In this document: in pieces, positions 25,304 to 32,199 of the stretch | Layout: every line of letters starts with the position of its first letter | Numbering within the stretch: the first letter of the stretch is position 1 | IMG/VR virus record: IMGVR_UViG_3300045964_000102 | Coordinates: 1-33,247 of that record | DNA from: a virus | Length of the DNA: 33,247 nt | Strand: one strand, 5' to 3' | Notes under the pieces: generated by a model | Seen by the model: the letters and a program-made list of their open reading frames with translations, nothing else | Told to the model about the DNA's origin: nothing | Databases searched by the model: none | Translations under genes and position numbers: made by a program

Positions 25304-25884
25304 ATGCCGTCCAATTGGTTGCCGAAACAAACCCATTCCTTCGACTTCGGTGTTGCCGGCCGGCGCCGAGCAAAGAGCTCGAGCCGCGGGCCGGCACAGA
25401 ATTCCTCGATGCGCCGATGCGCTTCTATCGGCTTGCGCGAATGCTCCGAGACCGGCGCGACAATCAATTCGGCCACAGACTTGGACCTGCGCACAGGCGA
25501 GCCCCGCCTTCCGACCAGGCAAAACTCCGCATTGTGCCGGCTGTTATAGCCAAGCCCGTAGAACCATCCGAGATCGTTCTCGGTGCGCTTGGCCCAGGTG
25601 AACATGACCCCCGACGGCTTGAACCCCCAGGCCATCATCACGTCGACGTGAGCACCGATCGTAAGGAAGGGACCTGTTACCCATAGGAATAGGAAGGCGT
25701 CCCGCTTGCACAGATCGGCAACGGGGAAGGCGCGAATGTCTTTCAGCGTTAGCGTCGGATAGTAGCGCTCGGCCGACCGGCCCAGGCCTTTGTCGGACCA
25801 GACCTTGAAGCGCCAGGGTGGATCCGCGAGCACACAGGCAAAATGGTCCCGCGGTAGTTTCTCAAAGACTCGCGTGGCTTGCAC
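25300..25884 (-). CDS. MT-A70-type adenine methyltransferase (about 194 aa)
   Basis: ADPPWRF (about residues 20-26) is the catalytic motif IV of N6-adenine methyltransferases of the MT-A70 class; then YYPTLTLKDIRAFPV, DAFLFLWVTGPFL, AWGFKPSGVMFTWAKRTEN, GYNSRHNAEFCLVGRRG and HSRKP.E.....E, the typical order of this family. The preferred start is a GTG at 25884, since the frame upstream overlaps the regulator gene. It probably methylates adenine in phage DNA, against restriction or to tune promoter or repressor sites. The stop overlaps the next gene (ATGA). Confidence 0.8.
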   Translation of the reverse strand: MQATRVFEKLPRDHFACVLADPPWRFKVWSDKGLGRSAERYYPTLTLKDIRAFPVADLCKRDAFLFLWVTGPFLTIGAHVDVMMAWGFKPSGVMFTWAKRTENDLGWFYGLGYNSRHNAEFCLVGRRGSPVRRSKSVAELIVAPVSEHSRKPIEAHRRIEEFCAGPRLELFARRRPATPKSKEWVCFGNQLDGI

Positions 25885-26128
25885 TTGATCGTTTGCCTTT
25901 GCGCCGCTTTTTCGGACGGGTGAAAATATCAGGGCGCAAATCGGCGCGGTCGATGCCTGTGAATTCCTCGACCTCACCAAGGCGATTGATAGGGACAACC
26001 GGCCAATCCGAAATAGCCTGCCGTGTCACTCCGAGGTGACGGGCTAGTTTCGATTGCATGCCAAGGGTTTCCCGGATCTTGCTAAGGCCTGGACTAACGG
26101 CCTGCTTTTCGCGCTTTATGCGGGGCAT
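25862..26128 (-). CDS. YdaS/Cro-like HTH regulator (88 aa)
   Basis: LSKIRETLGMQSKLARHLGVTRQAISDWPVVPINRLGEVEEFTGIDRADLRPDIF is a full YdaS/Cro-like domain (SKLARHLGVTRQAISDW = HTH; VP..R....E..TG..R..LRPDI end). The C-terminus is a basic tail. The perfect palindrome GTCAAG-N6-CTTGAC lies 17 bases upstream of its start in the divergent region, consistent with binding to its own operator. It is the most likely owner of the window-wide operator set; the XRE protein at 22291 is the alternative. Confidence 0.82.
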   Translation of the reverse strand: MPRIKREKQAVSPGLSKIRETLGMQSKLARHLGVTRQAISDWPVVPINRLGEVEEFTGIDRADLRPDIFTRPKKRRKGKRSSASHASL

Positions 26129-26144
26129 GTTCTACACTTCCATT

Positions 26145-26162
26145 GTCAAGCGAACACTTGAC
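26145..26162. promoter_or_regulatory. Candidate operator, perfect palindrome GTCAAG-N6-CTTGAC
   Basis: GTCAAG CGAACA CTTGAC between the divergent regulator gene (26128, minus) and the recombination operon (26213, plus). TTGAC half-sites face both ways and may be -35 boxes for both directions. Confidence 0.65.
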
Positions 26163-26212
26163 TATCAATAGACCATAGGGCATTTTTGTCAACCAGACCA
26201 AAGGGAAATGCA

Positions 26213-26419
26213 ATGCCGAACCTCGACAAGGCTAGGGCCTGCATTCAATCAATCCTCAACTTGCCCTTTGTCAATAAGAACGTCCGTTACTACGCGGAGG
26301 TGGCGCTGTCCCACCTGCAACCGGAGAAAGATTATGGCACTGAGCGAGAGACAGGAGATCGCCCGCAAGGGCAAGATGACAGGGAGCCGGATCGGAACGC
26401 TGGTAAGCGGGAGCTCTGA
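26213..26419 (+). CDS. Small protein (68 aa) overlapping the exonuclease start
   Basis: AAAGGGAAATGC precedes the ATG. MPNLDKARACIQSILNLPFV, then NKNVRYYAEVALSHLQPEKD looks like a real helical protein; from about residue 40 (inside the exonuclease start, 86-base overlap) the sequence becomes low-quality (TERETGDRPQGQDDREPDRN). The C-terminus has probably run on after loss of an earlier stop. Confidence 0.5.
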   Translation: MPNLDKARACIQSILNLPFVNKNVRYYAEVALSHLQPEKDYGTERETGDRPQGQDDREPDRNAGKREL

Positions 26420-27155
26420 GGATCTTTACAATCTATGGCTAGAGCTCACCGGCGATCCATCGTTTAAGCCGCCCGACTACAGCAACAATTTCGCCGTCCA
26501 ACTCGGCAACGCCACCGAGAAATTCCACCTCGATTGGATTGAGCGGGCGCTCGGCACCATCGATTGCCGCGGCGATAGCCTGCAGCACCCCAAGGTGGAA
26601 TGGGCGGCCGTCACGCTCGACGGCTGGGCAAAACGCGACGGGGTCCCGGTCGAAGCCAAGCACACCGGCGGCTTTGAAAGCATGGATACCATTATCGATC
26701 GCTACATGCCGCAGATGCAATGGACCATGTTTTGCGCCGGCGTGAAGGAGGTCGCCTTCTCGGTCATTCAGGGCGCCAAAGAGCCAAAGCCGCTTTTCAT
26801 CGGCTACGACTCCGAATACGTCGACGACCTGGTAGACGAAGCCGAAGCGTTCATGAAATGCGTTCGCGAATTGCGCGAGCCGATTCCAAACCCCTTCATT
26901 AAACCACCCAAGCCGGTCTTCACTCGTATCGTTGACATGACCGGCAATAATGAATGGGGCTTTCACGCCAGCGCATGGTTAAGCAATCGCGTGGCGTTCC
27001 AGAAATACAACGAGTCCGCCAAAGCCATCAAAAACCTAATGCCATCCGATGCCAAAGAGGGCTGGGGTCACGGCATTATCGTGAAGCGCAGTAAGGCCGG
27101 AGCGCTCACAATCAAATTGGAGAACGACGATGACGAAGCAAAAGCCGAAGACTAA
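26334..27155 (+). CDS. YqaJ/lambda-exonuclease-type recombinase nuclease, 273 aa
   Basis: GGAGAAAG precedes the ATG at 26334. N-terminus R...IARKGKMTGSRIGTLV...SEDLYNLWLELTGDP; then the catalytic order LGNATEKFHLDW (57-68), TLDGWA (95-100), VPVEAKHTG (105-112: E107 and K109) and YMPQMQWTM (124-132), as in lambda exonuclease-type enzymes that digest the 5' strand from double-strand ends. It overlaps the ERF gene by 26 bases, forming the exonuclease/annealing pair of a phage recombination system. A truncated relic of the same family is at 23545. Confidence 0.85.
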   Translation: MALSERQEIARKGKMTGSRIGTLVSGSSEDLYNLWLELTGDPSFKPPDYSNNFAVQLGNATEKFHLDWIERALGTIDCRGDSLQHPKVEWAAVTLDGWAKRDGVPVEAKHTGGFESMDTIIDRYMPQMQWTMFCAGVKEVAFSVIQGAKEPKPLFIGYDSEYVDDLVDEAEAFMKCVRELREPIPNPFIKPPKPVFTRIVDMTGNNEWGFHASAWLSNRVAFQKYNESAKAIKNLMPSDAKEGWGHGIIVKRSKAGALTIKLENDDDEAKAED

Positions 27156-28023
27156 AGCCCTGGTCAAAGCCGAGCCCCGGCCGCCGGCGCTGTCTCCCAC
27201 CCTGGCGCTGATCGAGCGGGCCGCCCGCGATAAGAAAATTGACATCGCCAAGATGCGCGAGCTCCTGGCAATGCAAAGCGAGGAGGAGAAGCGGATCGCG
27301 GCTCGCATTTTCGAAGCGCAGATGAATGAGGTGCAGACGAAGATCGAGCCGGTGCGCAAGGATGCCGATAACCCGCACACTAAATCCAGGTTTGCGACAT
27401 ATCACGCGCTCGATGCCGCCATCCGGCCGATCTATGTCGAGCATGGATTCTCGGTCTCATTCGACACCGAGGAAACCGACAAGCCCGACACCGTTGTCGT
27501 GCTCTGCTACGTCGGGCACCGGGCCGGACACAATCGCGTCTATCGGATTGCCATGCCGGCGGAGGGCAAAGGCGCCAAGGGTGGCGACGTGATGAGCAAG
27601 ACCCACGCCACCGGTTCGGCCGTCACCTACGGTCGACGTTATCTGTTGTCGATGATTTTCAATATCGCCACCCTGCAGGACGACGATGGCAATGCCGCCG
27701 GCCGCTATCGGCCAGCCGAGCGGCGCCAGGAAACCAGGCCGGCCGGCAATGGCGGCGAGCAACCAGCACCGCCGCCACAGGAGCAAGCCAAGCCGGCCGA
27801 GAAGCAAGCCCCGCATGCGATCGAGCGGCCAGCCGGTATCAGTGCCGCGGCCTGGGGCGGCAAGGTGATTGAGCAAGTGTTGTTATGCGAGACCGTGCCG
27901 GAGGTGGACGCCTGGACAAAAGCGAATGACCAATCGCTGGCGGATCTCGAGAAGGCGGCGCCGGCAATTTACGAGAAGGTCAAGAGGACGATCGACGATC
28001 GCATCAAATGGATTACGAAATGA
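27130..28023 (+). CDS. erf: ERF-family single-strand annealing protein, 297 aa
   Basis: ERF signature (PF04404): ..AQMNEVQTKIEPVRKDADNPHTKSRFATYHALDAAIRPIYVEHGFSVSFDT (about 64-114), G....RIAMPAEGKGAKGGDVMSKTHATGSAVTYGRRYLLSMIFNIATLQDDDGN (about 140-188). Then a Pro/Gln/Ala-rich linker and a C-terminal helical domain (VPEVDAWTKANDQSLADLEK...). It anneals single strands made by the YqaJ nuclease, acting in recombination or genome circularisation. Stop overlaps the next start (ATGA). Confidence 0.9.
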   Translation: MTKQKPKTKALVKAEPRPPALSPTLALIERAARDKKIDIAKMRELLAMQSEEEKRIAARIFEAQMNEVQTKIEPVRKDADNPHTKSRFATYHALDAAIRPIYVEHGFSVSFDTEETDKPDTVVVLCYVGHRAGHNRVYRIAMPAEGKGAKGGDVMSKTHATGSAVTYGRRYLLSMIFNIATLQDDDGNAAGRYRPAERRQETRPAGNGGEQPAPPPQEQAKPAEKQAPHAIERPAGISAAAWGGKVIEQVLLCETVPEVDAWTKANDQSLADLEKAAPAIYEKVKRTIDDRIKWITK

Positions 28024-28454
28024 AGCAACGCGGATTATTCCGCGCTGCCAACTCGGCGCCGCCATGCCTTGTACCGATCGACAAGCGGGCACAGGAGATC
28101 ATGGCGGAGCTCGGGGCCGACAAGAAGGCGTTGGTCTCGGTGCACACGCCACGCTACCCCGAGCATCACGGCTTTGTGTTCATGGTGCTGGGGAAGATCG
28201 CGAAGGCAACAGACCATGATGTGCGCAGCGTCTTGCTTTCGCTTCTCTACGAGACCGGCCGCTTCGACTACGTGCGCTTGCTCGACAATACCGTCGTGCC
28301 GGATCCGCAATCGCTATCGCCGGAGAGCATGACCCAGCCAGAATTTCAAAAGTTTTGGGATGAGGCGAGGGGAATCATCCGCACCAAATGGCAGAGGTTC
28401 ATGAGCCCGCAAGACTTTGCAGAGATCGACAAACTAATCGGAGAAAGACAATGA
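28020..28454 (+). CDS. DUF1367-like phage protein, 144 aa
   Basis: LFRAANSAPPCLVPIDKRAQ (L.P.d....E....L) then G.......V.TPRYPEHHGFVFMVLGKIAKATDHDVRSVLLSLLYETGRFDY, and the C-terminal SPESMTQPEFQKFWDEARGIIRTKW......F: the layout of DUF1367 proteins of phage recombination operons, where a family link to Holliday junction or replication processing has been suggested but is not established. I choose the ATG at 28020 (ATGA overlap with ERF) over one 12 bases upstream. Confidence 0.75.
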   Translation: MKQRGLFRAANSAPPCLVPIDKRAQEIMAELGADKKALVSVHTPRYPEHHGFVFMVLGKIAKATDHDVRSVLLSLLYETGRFDYVRLLDNTVVPDPQSLSPESMTQPEFQKFWDEARGIIRTKWQRFMSPQDFAEIDKLIGERQ

Positions 28455-28684
28455 CCAGGTTCAGATTGGTTCCAAAGGAAAGAGCCACCGAGGTAAGCCA
28501 AGGTCTCGAACAGACCTTTACGGACCTGCTTAAGGCCCGCACCGAATTGGAGGCCGCAGTCACACTGGCGAATGCCGCCCTCAAAAGGGTGGATGCGTCA
28601 ATCACAACGATTGAAGCACTGTGCGGCAATTTCGATCCGCGTAAGCCGTACGCAAACCCCGACTACAGGGGAACCGGCAAATGA
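28451..28684 (+). CDS. Small coiled-coil protein (77 aa)
   Basis: MTRFRLVPKERATEVSQGLE, then a helix QTFTDLLKARTELEAAVTLANAALKRVDASITTIEAL and a short FDPRKPYANPDYRG tail. Coiled-coil-like; ATGA overlaps at both ends. Function unknown. Confidence 0.65.
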   Translation: MTRFRLVPKERATEVSQGLEQTFTDLLKARTELEAAVTLANAALKRVDASITTIEALCGNFDPRKPYANPDYRGTGK

Positions 28685-28881
28685 CATCACCATTCGCCAA
28701 GCTTGCTGCCGAAGCTGCCTTCGGGCCTGACGCCGGCGAACGCCTGGAACGTGGCGCCTGCCCCATGTGCGGGAACCCGGACCCGAAGGCGACGATCGAG
28801 GATTTAATGAGCGAACGCGAATTCAAATTGAGCGGCCTGTGCCAGGACTGTCAGGACAAATGTTTCGGAGACCAGAAATGA
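28681..28881 (+). CDS. Small zinc-site protein (66 aa)
   Basis: CPMCGNPDP near residue 26 and CQDCQDKCFGDQ at the end: two CxxC pairs, with the SEREFKLSGLCQDCQD pattern (L.D..S..EF.ISGLC..CQD..F) that I know from many small phage zinc proteins. ATGA overlaps at both ends. Confidence 0.75.
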   Translation: MTSPFAKLAAEAAFGPDAGERLERGACPMCGNPDPKATIEDLMSEREFKLSGLCQDCQDKCFGDQK

Positions 28882-29144
28882 GGCGCATTCCCTTTGACTT
28901 CTACGACGACGGAACCACGATCGTTAATGGTCAGTCGTTGCCTTGGCGCTACCGCCATAGAGTCGGGCTCATTCTGTACGAGAGCACCGAAACGTGGGGC
29001 GCCGATATGCTTGGCAAGGATGCCCGCCATTCCCTGCACGACATCAAGCGGATCCTAAGACACAAATTTCAGATGGGAGCGATCGCGGAGTCGCGGCGCA
29101 AATATGTCGAAACCATTGGCACCGGGGAGAAGATAAGTGCGTGA
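28878..29144 (+). CDS. Hypothetical protein (88 aa)
   Basis: MRRIPFDFYDDGTTIVNGQS, LPWRYRHRVGLILYESTETW, then a basic helical end (LHDIKRILRHKFQMGAIAES). Coupled to the previous gene (ATGA); the next gene starts within its last codons. No family recognised. Confidence 0.6.
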   Translation: MRRIPFDFYDDGTTIVNGQSLPWRYRHRVGLILYESTETWGADMLGKDARHSLHDIKRILRHKFQMGAIAESRRKYVETIGTGEKISA

Positions 29145-29520
29145 TCGACCGACTGACAAAGTCGAGCGCGGCCGCTTCCTCGGTGGCCGGCTGGGGTCGC
29201 CGGCCGGCATGCGTTACGGCGCCTTCAAGGTCAACGGCCCATGCGACCGAGAGCTTGTCATCATTGCGGACGATGGCAACGAAACCGCATGGGAGCATGT
29301 ATCGGTCTCGGTCGACGCCAAGCATCCACCGAACTGGCAGGAAATGTCCTGGGTCAAAGACCAATTCTGGCGCGACGACGAGACCGTGCTGCAATTCCAC
29401 CCGCGCAAATCTGAATATGTGAATTGTCATCCAAGCTGTTTGCACCTCTGGCGCAACATCGGACTAGATCACCCGTTGCCGCCCTCAATTTTGGTCGGGC
29501 CGAAGCTTGGGCCGCAATGA
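29137..29520 (+). CDS. DUF7694-like phage protein, 127 aa, GTG start
   Basis: GTG at 29137 preceded by GGGGAGA. The sequence AWEHVSVSVDAKHPPNWQEM, SWVKDQFWRDDETVLQFHP..SEYVNCHPSCLHLWR......PPSILVG matches the widespread phage domain with HVSVS....PNW.EM..VKD.FW.DDE.V.Q.HP....YVN.HP..LHLW. Its function is unknown to me. Last gene of the coupled recombination operon; a 16-bp palindrome follows directly. Confidence 0.8.
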   Translation: MRDRPTDKVERGRFLGGRLGSPAGMRYGAFKVNGPCDRELVIIADDGNETAWEHVSVSVDAKHPPNWQEMSWVKDQFWRDDETVLQFHPRKSEYVNCHPSCLHLWRNIGLDHPLPPSILVGPKLGPQ

Positions 29521-29521
29521 C

Positions 29522-29561
29522 TTCTACGATCGTAGAAAGAAAACTGACTCGGTTTGAGTCA
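29522..29561. promoter_or_regulatory. Two inverted repeats after the recombination operon
   Basis: TTCTACGATCGTAGAA (29522-29537) is a perfect 16-bp palindrome directly after the stop codon; TGACTC-ggttt-GAGTCA (29545-29561) follows 7 bases later. Neither has a T run of terminator quality. As DNA sites they could bind dimeric proteins; as RNA the second could form a small hairpin. Confidence 0.5.
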
Positions 29562-29570
29562 ATGTTTATC

Positions 29571-29613
29571 GTGTCAAGAAAAATTATTTTTGCCTGTCAA
29601 GCGCAGGCATGAC
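29571..29613. promoter_or_regulatory. Candidate operator GTCAAG-N6-CATGAC with an extra half-site
   Basis: GTCAAG CGCAGG CATGAC (29596-29613), one mismatch from the palindrome, plus a further TGTCAAG at 29572-29578; the two TGTCAAG copies are 23 bases apart. It lies in the 189-base leader of the gene at 29710. Confidence 0.45.
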
Positions 29614-29709
29614 GCACACTTTTGCAACGCCGACTCCAATGGAATCGAAAAATCCGGAATCGCGATTTGCTATGGTGGCTCCGTTGACTGCAACAAACGG
29701 AGAAAGATC

Positions 29710-30141
29710 ATGAAGACGAGAGACGAGAAGCTTGCCGACATCGACGCCAGCATCAAGCGTTGGCTGTCACGGATCCGGCGGGCAACCAACGCAATCCACA
29801 AACTGGAACAGCGTAGGGTGCGTTTGCTTAAGCCGCGTGACCCCATGCGCGTCGGCAAAATGTCGCCGGCCATGGCGAAGGCATTGGAGATTGCCGACCA
29901 GCATGTCGCGGACAACCCGCCGGTCTATGTCGAGCCGGTCGTCACACGCAAGCAGGTCGAGGAGGATCCGCTCAAGATCCCGGATGAGTTCAGGCGTGAC
30001 CCGAATGCCGATGCGCTCAAGAAAATGAACGAGCGCATTGAGAAGCGGGCCGGTCAGCGCAGGAAGGAAAAGCCGGTTAAATCTCCCTTGCTTGCCAAGG
30101 CAATTGCTGACAACAATCGTCGCAATTCCCCGAAGACATAG
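29710..30141 (+). CDS. Charged helical protein (143 aa)
   Basis: ACGGAGAAAG precedes the ATG at 29710. MKTRDEKLADIDASIKRWLS, RIRRATNAIHKLEQRRVRLL is a coiled-coil-like start; then a Pro/Val linker (DNPPVYVEPVVTRKQVEEDP) and a basic helical end (LKKMNERIEKRAGQRRKEK). This small helical-plus-linker pattern (KL..I...I..W..RI.RA...I.KL...R.RL) is common in Rhizobiales phages. It has its own control region upstream and a terminator downstream, so it is a single-gene unit. Function unknown. Confidence 0.7.
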   Translation: MKTRDEKLADIDASIKRWLSRIRRATNAIHKLEQRRVRLLKPRDPMRVGKMSPAMAKALEIADQHVADNPPVYVEPVVTRKQVEEDPLKIPDEFRRDPNADALKKMNERIEKRAGQRRKEKPVKSPLLAKAIADNNRRNSPKT

Positions 30142-30160
30142 CTTGTGATGAACCCCACCC

Positions 30161-30191
30161 CCCCCCGCACTGCCCGGTGCGGGGGGTTTTT
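30161..30191 (+). terminator. Intrinsic terminator before the large terminase unit
   Basis: Perfect 10-base stem CCCCCCGCAC/GTGCGGGGGG (30161-30170 / 30177-30186) with a 6-base loop and TTTTT directly after. Ends the transcript of the gene at 29710. Confidence 0.9.
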
Positions 30192-30206
30192 GCTATAAGG
30201 CGACTC

Positions 30207-30509
30207 ATGAAATACACGACCGAGAAAGAGATCTCTCGCTACCCATCGGCCAGGGCAACCGGCCGAACCATGACCGTTGATGGCGTTCTCTTTCAGGACT
30301 ACCGGCTTTTGAACCGCAACCTTTGGCGGACCCCCGACCAATTCAGCATTGAGGTCGGCCGGCATGGCGCCGAAAACACCAATTATTACGTCAAGATCCA
30401 CAATCTGATTCTTGAAGTCAGCTATCCCAAAGCGCGAAGCGCGGCCCAGGCCGGCATCAAGACGCTCGCTAAATACATTGGCCCACGCGCTACGGCATTC
30501 GGCATTTGA
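30207..30509 (+). CDS. Hypothetical protein (100 aa) before the large terminase
   Basis: MKYTTEKEISRYPSARATGR, then a beta-rich part (MTVDGVLFQDYRLLNRNLWR, NTNYYVKIHNLILEVSYPKA) and helix. Start at 30207, 16 bases after the terminator, so its own promoter is not visible and it may rely on read-through. Its stop overlaps the terL start as TGATG, so the two are translated together. Function unknown. Confidence 0.6.
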   Translation: MKYTTEKEISRYPSARATGRTMTVDGVLFQDYRLLNRNLWRTPDQFSIEVGRHGAENTNYYVKIHNLILEVSYPKARSAAQAGIKTLAKYIGPRATAFGI

Positions 30510-32092
30510 TGCAGCCCAGCCAATCAGATCCGCTCGAGCCCTATCGCGCCATGCTGGCGACGATGGACCCGAAGGCGAAAGCCGAACTAGACCGCATCAT
30601 CAAAAAGGAAATGTCGGCGCTATGGTCCCCGGATCCGCGCAACATTCCGCAGATGGTCGCCTACGAAAGCCGGGCCGACCTGTTGCTCTACGGCGGCGCC
30701 GCCGGCGGCGGTAAGACCGACCTGTTATGCGGCACTGCACTCACCCGGCACCAACGCTCGGTGATCTTTCGCGCCCAATACAAGGATCTCCGCGCCGTCG
30801 AGGAGCGCGTCCTGCAGCTTGCCAATAAAGGCGGCCGCGAGGGCTACAACGGCCAGGACATGGTCCTCAAGAAGGACGGCATGGTGATCGAATTCGGCGC
30901 GATCGGCGGCGCCGGCCAGGAAATGGATTGGCAGGGCCGGCCGCACGACTTCTACGGCTTCGACGAGGGCGCCCAGCTATCCGCGCAAAAGGTGAATTTC
31001 GTCACCGCCTGGAAACGCACCACGATAAAGGGCCAGCGCACACGAATCATCATCGCCAGTAACCCGCCAATAGGGGGAGAGGGTGAATGGCTGATCGAAT
31101 GGTTCGCTCCCTGGCTGGACCCGATGTATTCCAACCCGGCACAGCCGGGAGAGCTCCGGTGGGCATTTGTGGGGCCGGACGGTCATACCGTTTGGTGTGA
31201 GAACGGTGACGTCGTGATGGTCGGCACCGAAGAATACACGCCGATGACGCGGACCTTCATCCCCGCGCACCTCGAGGATAACCCCTACCTCGATCCCAGC
31301 TATAAGGCGCAAATCCAATCTCTGCCCGAGCCGCTGCGCTCCAAGCTATGGAAGGGCGACTTCCTCGCCGGTCGCGAAGACCACGCCTGGCAGGTGATCC
31401 CCACCGAATGGGTGCGCCAGGCGCAAGCCCGCTGGAAACCAGGCGCCCCGGAAGGCCTGCGCATGCTGTGCATGGGTGTTGATATTAGCGGGGGCGGTTC
31501 GAACGATCCGCATTGTATTGCAAAGCTTTACGGCAATTGGTTCGACCGATTGACCGTGTTGAATGGCGTCGACGCCAAGAACGGCCAGCAGCTTGCCGGC
31601 CAAATCATTGCCCACCAGCAGGATAGCGCCCTGATCGTGCTAGACATGACCGGCGGCTGGGGAGGGTCGGCTCGCGATCACCTCGCCAGTAACCGCATCC
31701 AGGTCGAATCCTGCATTTTCAACGCCAAGTCGGCCGAGCGAACCAAGGACGACAAATTCCGCTTCTCCAATCAGCGGGCGGAAATGCTTTGGCGGTTTCG
31801 GGAAGCGCTCGACCCAGCGAGCGGCGACAATGTCGCCTTGCCGCCGGACGAGCGGCTGACCGCGGAACTGACAGCGGCCCGATGGCGTCCGAAGATGGAC
31901 ACCATCCAGGTCGAAGACAAAGACGAGATCCGGCATCGGCTCGGCGGCTCACCCGATCGCGCCGACGCTGTGATGATGGCCTGGCATTATCGGCGCCGCG
32001 CCATGCGCGCCGGCCTGTTTGCCGATGCGGAGGTCAGGGAAGCCGTCGAGATCGACGATCCCTTTAAGCTTTTGACCGAGTTAGAGAATTAA
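30509..32092 (+). CDS. terL: Terminase large subunit, 527 aa
   Basis: ATPase motifs: Walker A GGAAGGGKT (62-70), Walker B FYGFDEGA (148-155), coupling motif IIASNPP (181-187). Nuclease motifs: CMGVDISGGG with D325, IVLDMTGG with D379, and SPDRADAVMMAWHY near 481-494. Complete and intact. It drives DNA into the prohead through the portal and cuts the concatemer. ATG at 30509 overlaps the preceding stop (TGATG); a TTG one codon before is less likely. It ends tail-to-tail with a minus-strand gene, stops overlapping by 4 bases. The partner terS is 14 kb to the left on the other strand. Confidence 0.95.
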   Translation: MQPSQSDPLEPYRAMLATMDPKAKAELDRIIKKEMSALWSPDPRNIPQMVAYESRADLLLYGGAAGGGKTDLLCGTALTRHQRSVIFRAQYKDLRAVEERVLQLANKGGREGYNGQDMVLKKDGMVIEFGAIGGAGQEMDWQGRPHDFYGFDEGAQLSAQKVNFVTAWKRTTIKGQRTRIIIASNPPIGGEGEWLIEWFAPWLDPMYSNPAQPGELRWAFVGPDGHTVWCENGDVVMVGTEEYTPMTRTFIPAHLEDNPYLDPSYKAQIQSLPEPLRSKLWKGDFLAGREDHAWQVIPTEWVRQAQARWKPGAPEGLRMLCMGVDISGGGSNDPHCIAKLYGNWFDRLTVLNGVDAKNGQQLAGQIIAHQQDSALIVLDMTGGWGGSARDHLASNRIQVESCIFNAKSAERTKDDKFRFSNQRAEMLWRFREALDPASGDNVALPPDERLTAELTAARWRPKMDTIQVEDKDEIRHRLGGSPDRADAVMMAWHYRRRAMRAGLFADAEVREAVEIDDPFKLLTELEN

Positions 32093-32199
32093 CAGGTCTT
32101 TTGCGCCTTGCTCGGCGCTGGCAGATTGACCGGCGTGGTCATATCCGCGGCCTCCTCAAGGTCCTGATCCGTCGGCAGATCTTGTTCGAACGGGGTCAT
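32089..32199 (-). CDS. 36-residue acidic mini-protein
   Basis: ATG at 32199 overlaps the preceding stop (ATGA). MTPFEQDLPTDQDLEEAADM, then TTPVNLPAPSKAQKTC. Its TAA overlaps the terL stop on the other strand. Last gene of the leftward unit. Function unknown; reality is supported mainly by the exact coupling. Confidence 0.5.
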   Translation of the reverse strand: MTPFEQDLPTDQDLEEAADMTTPVNLPAPSKAQKTC

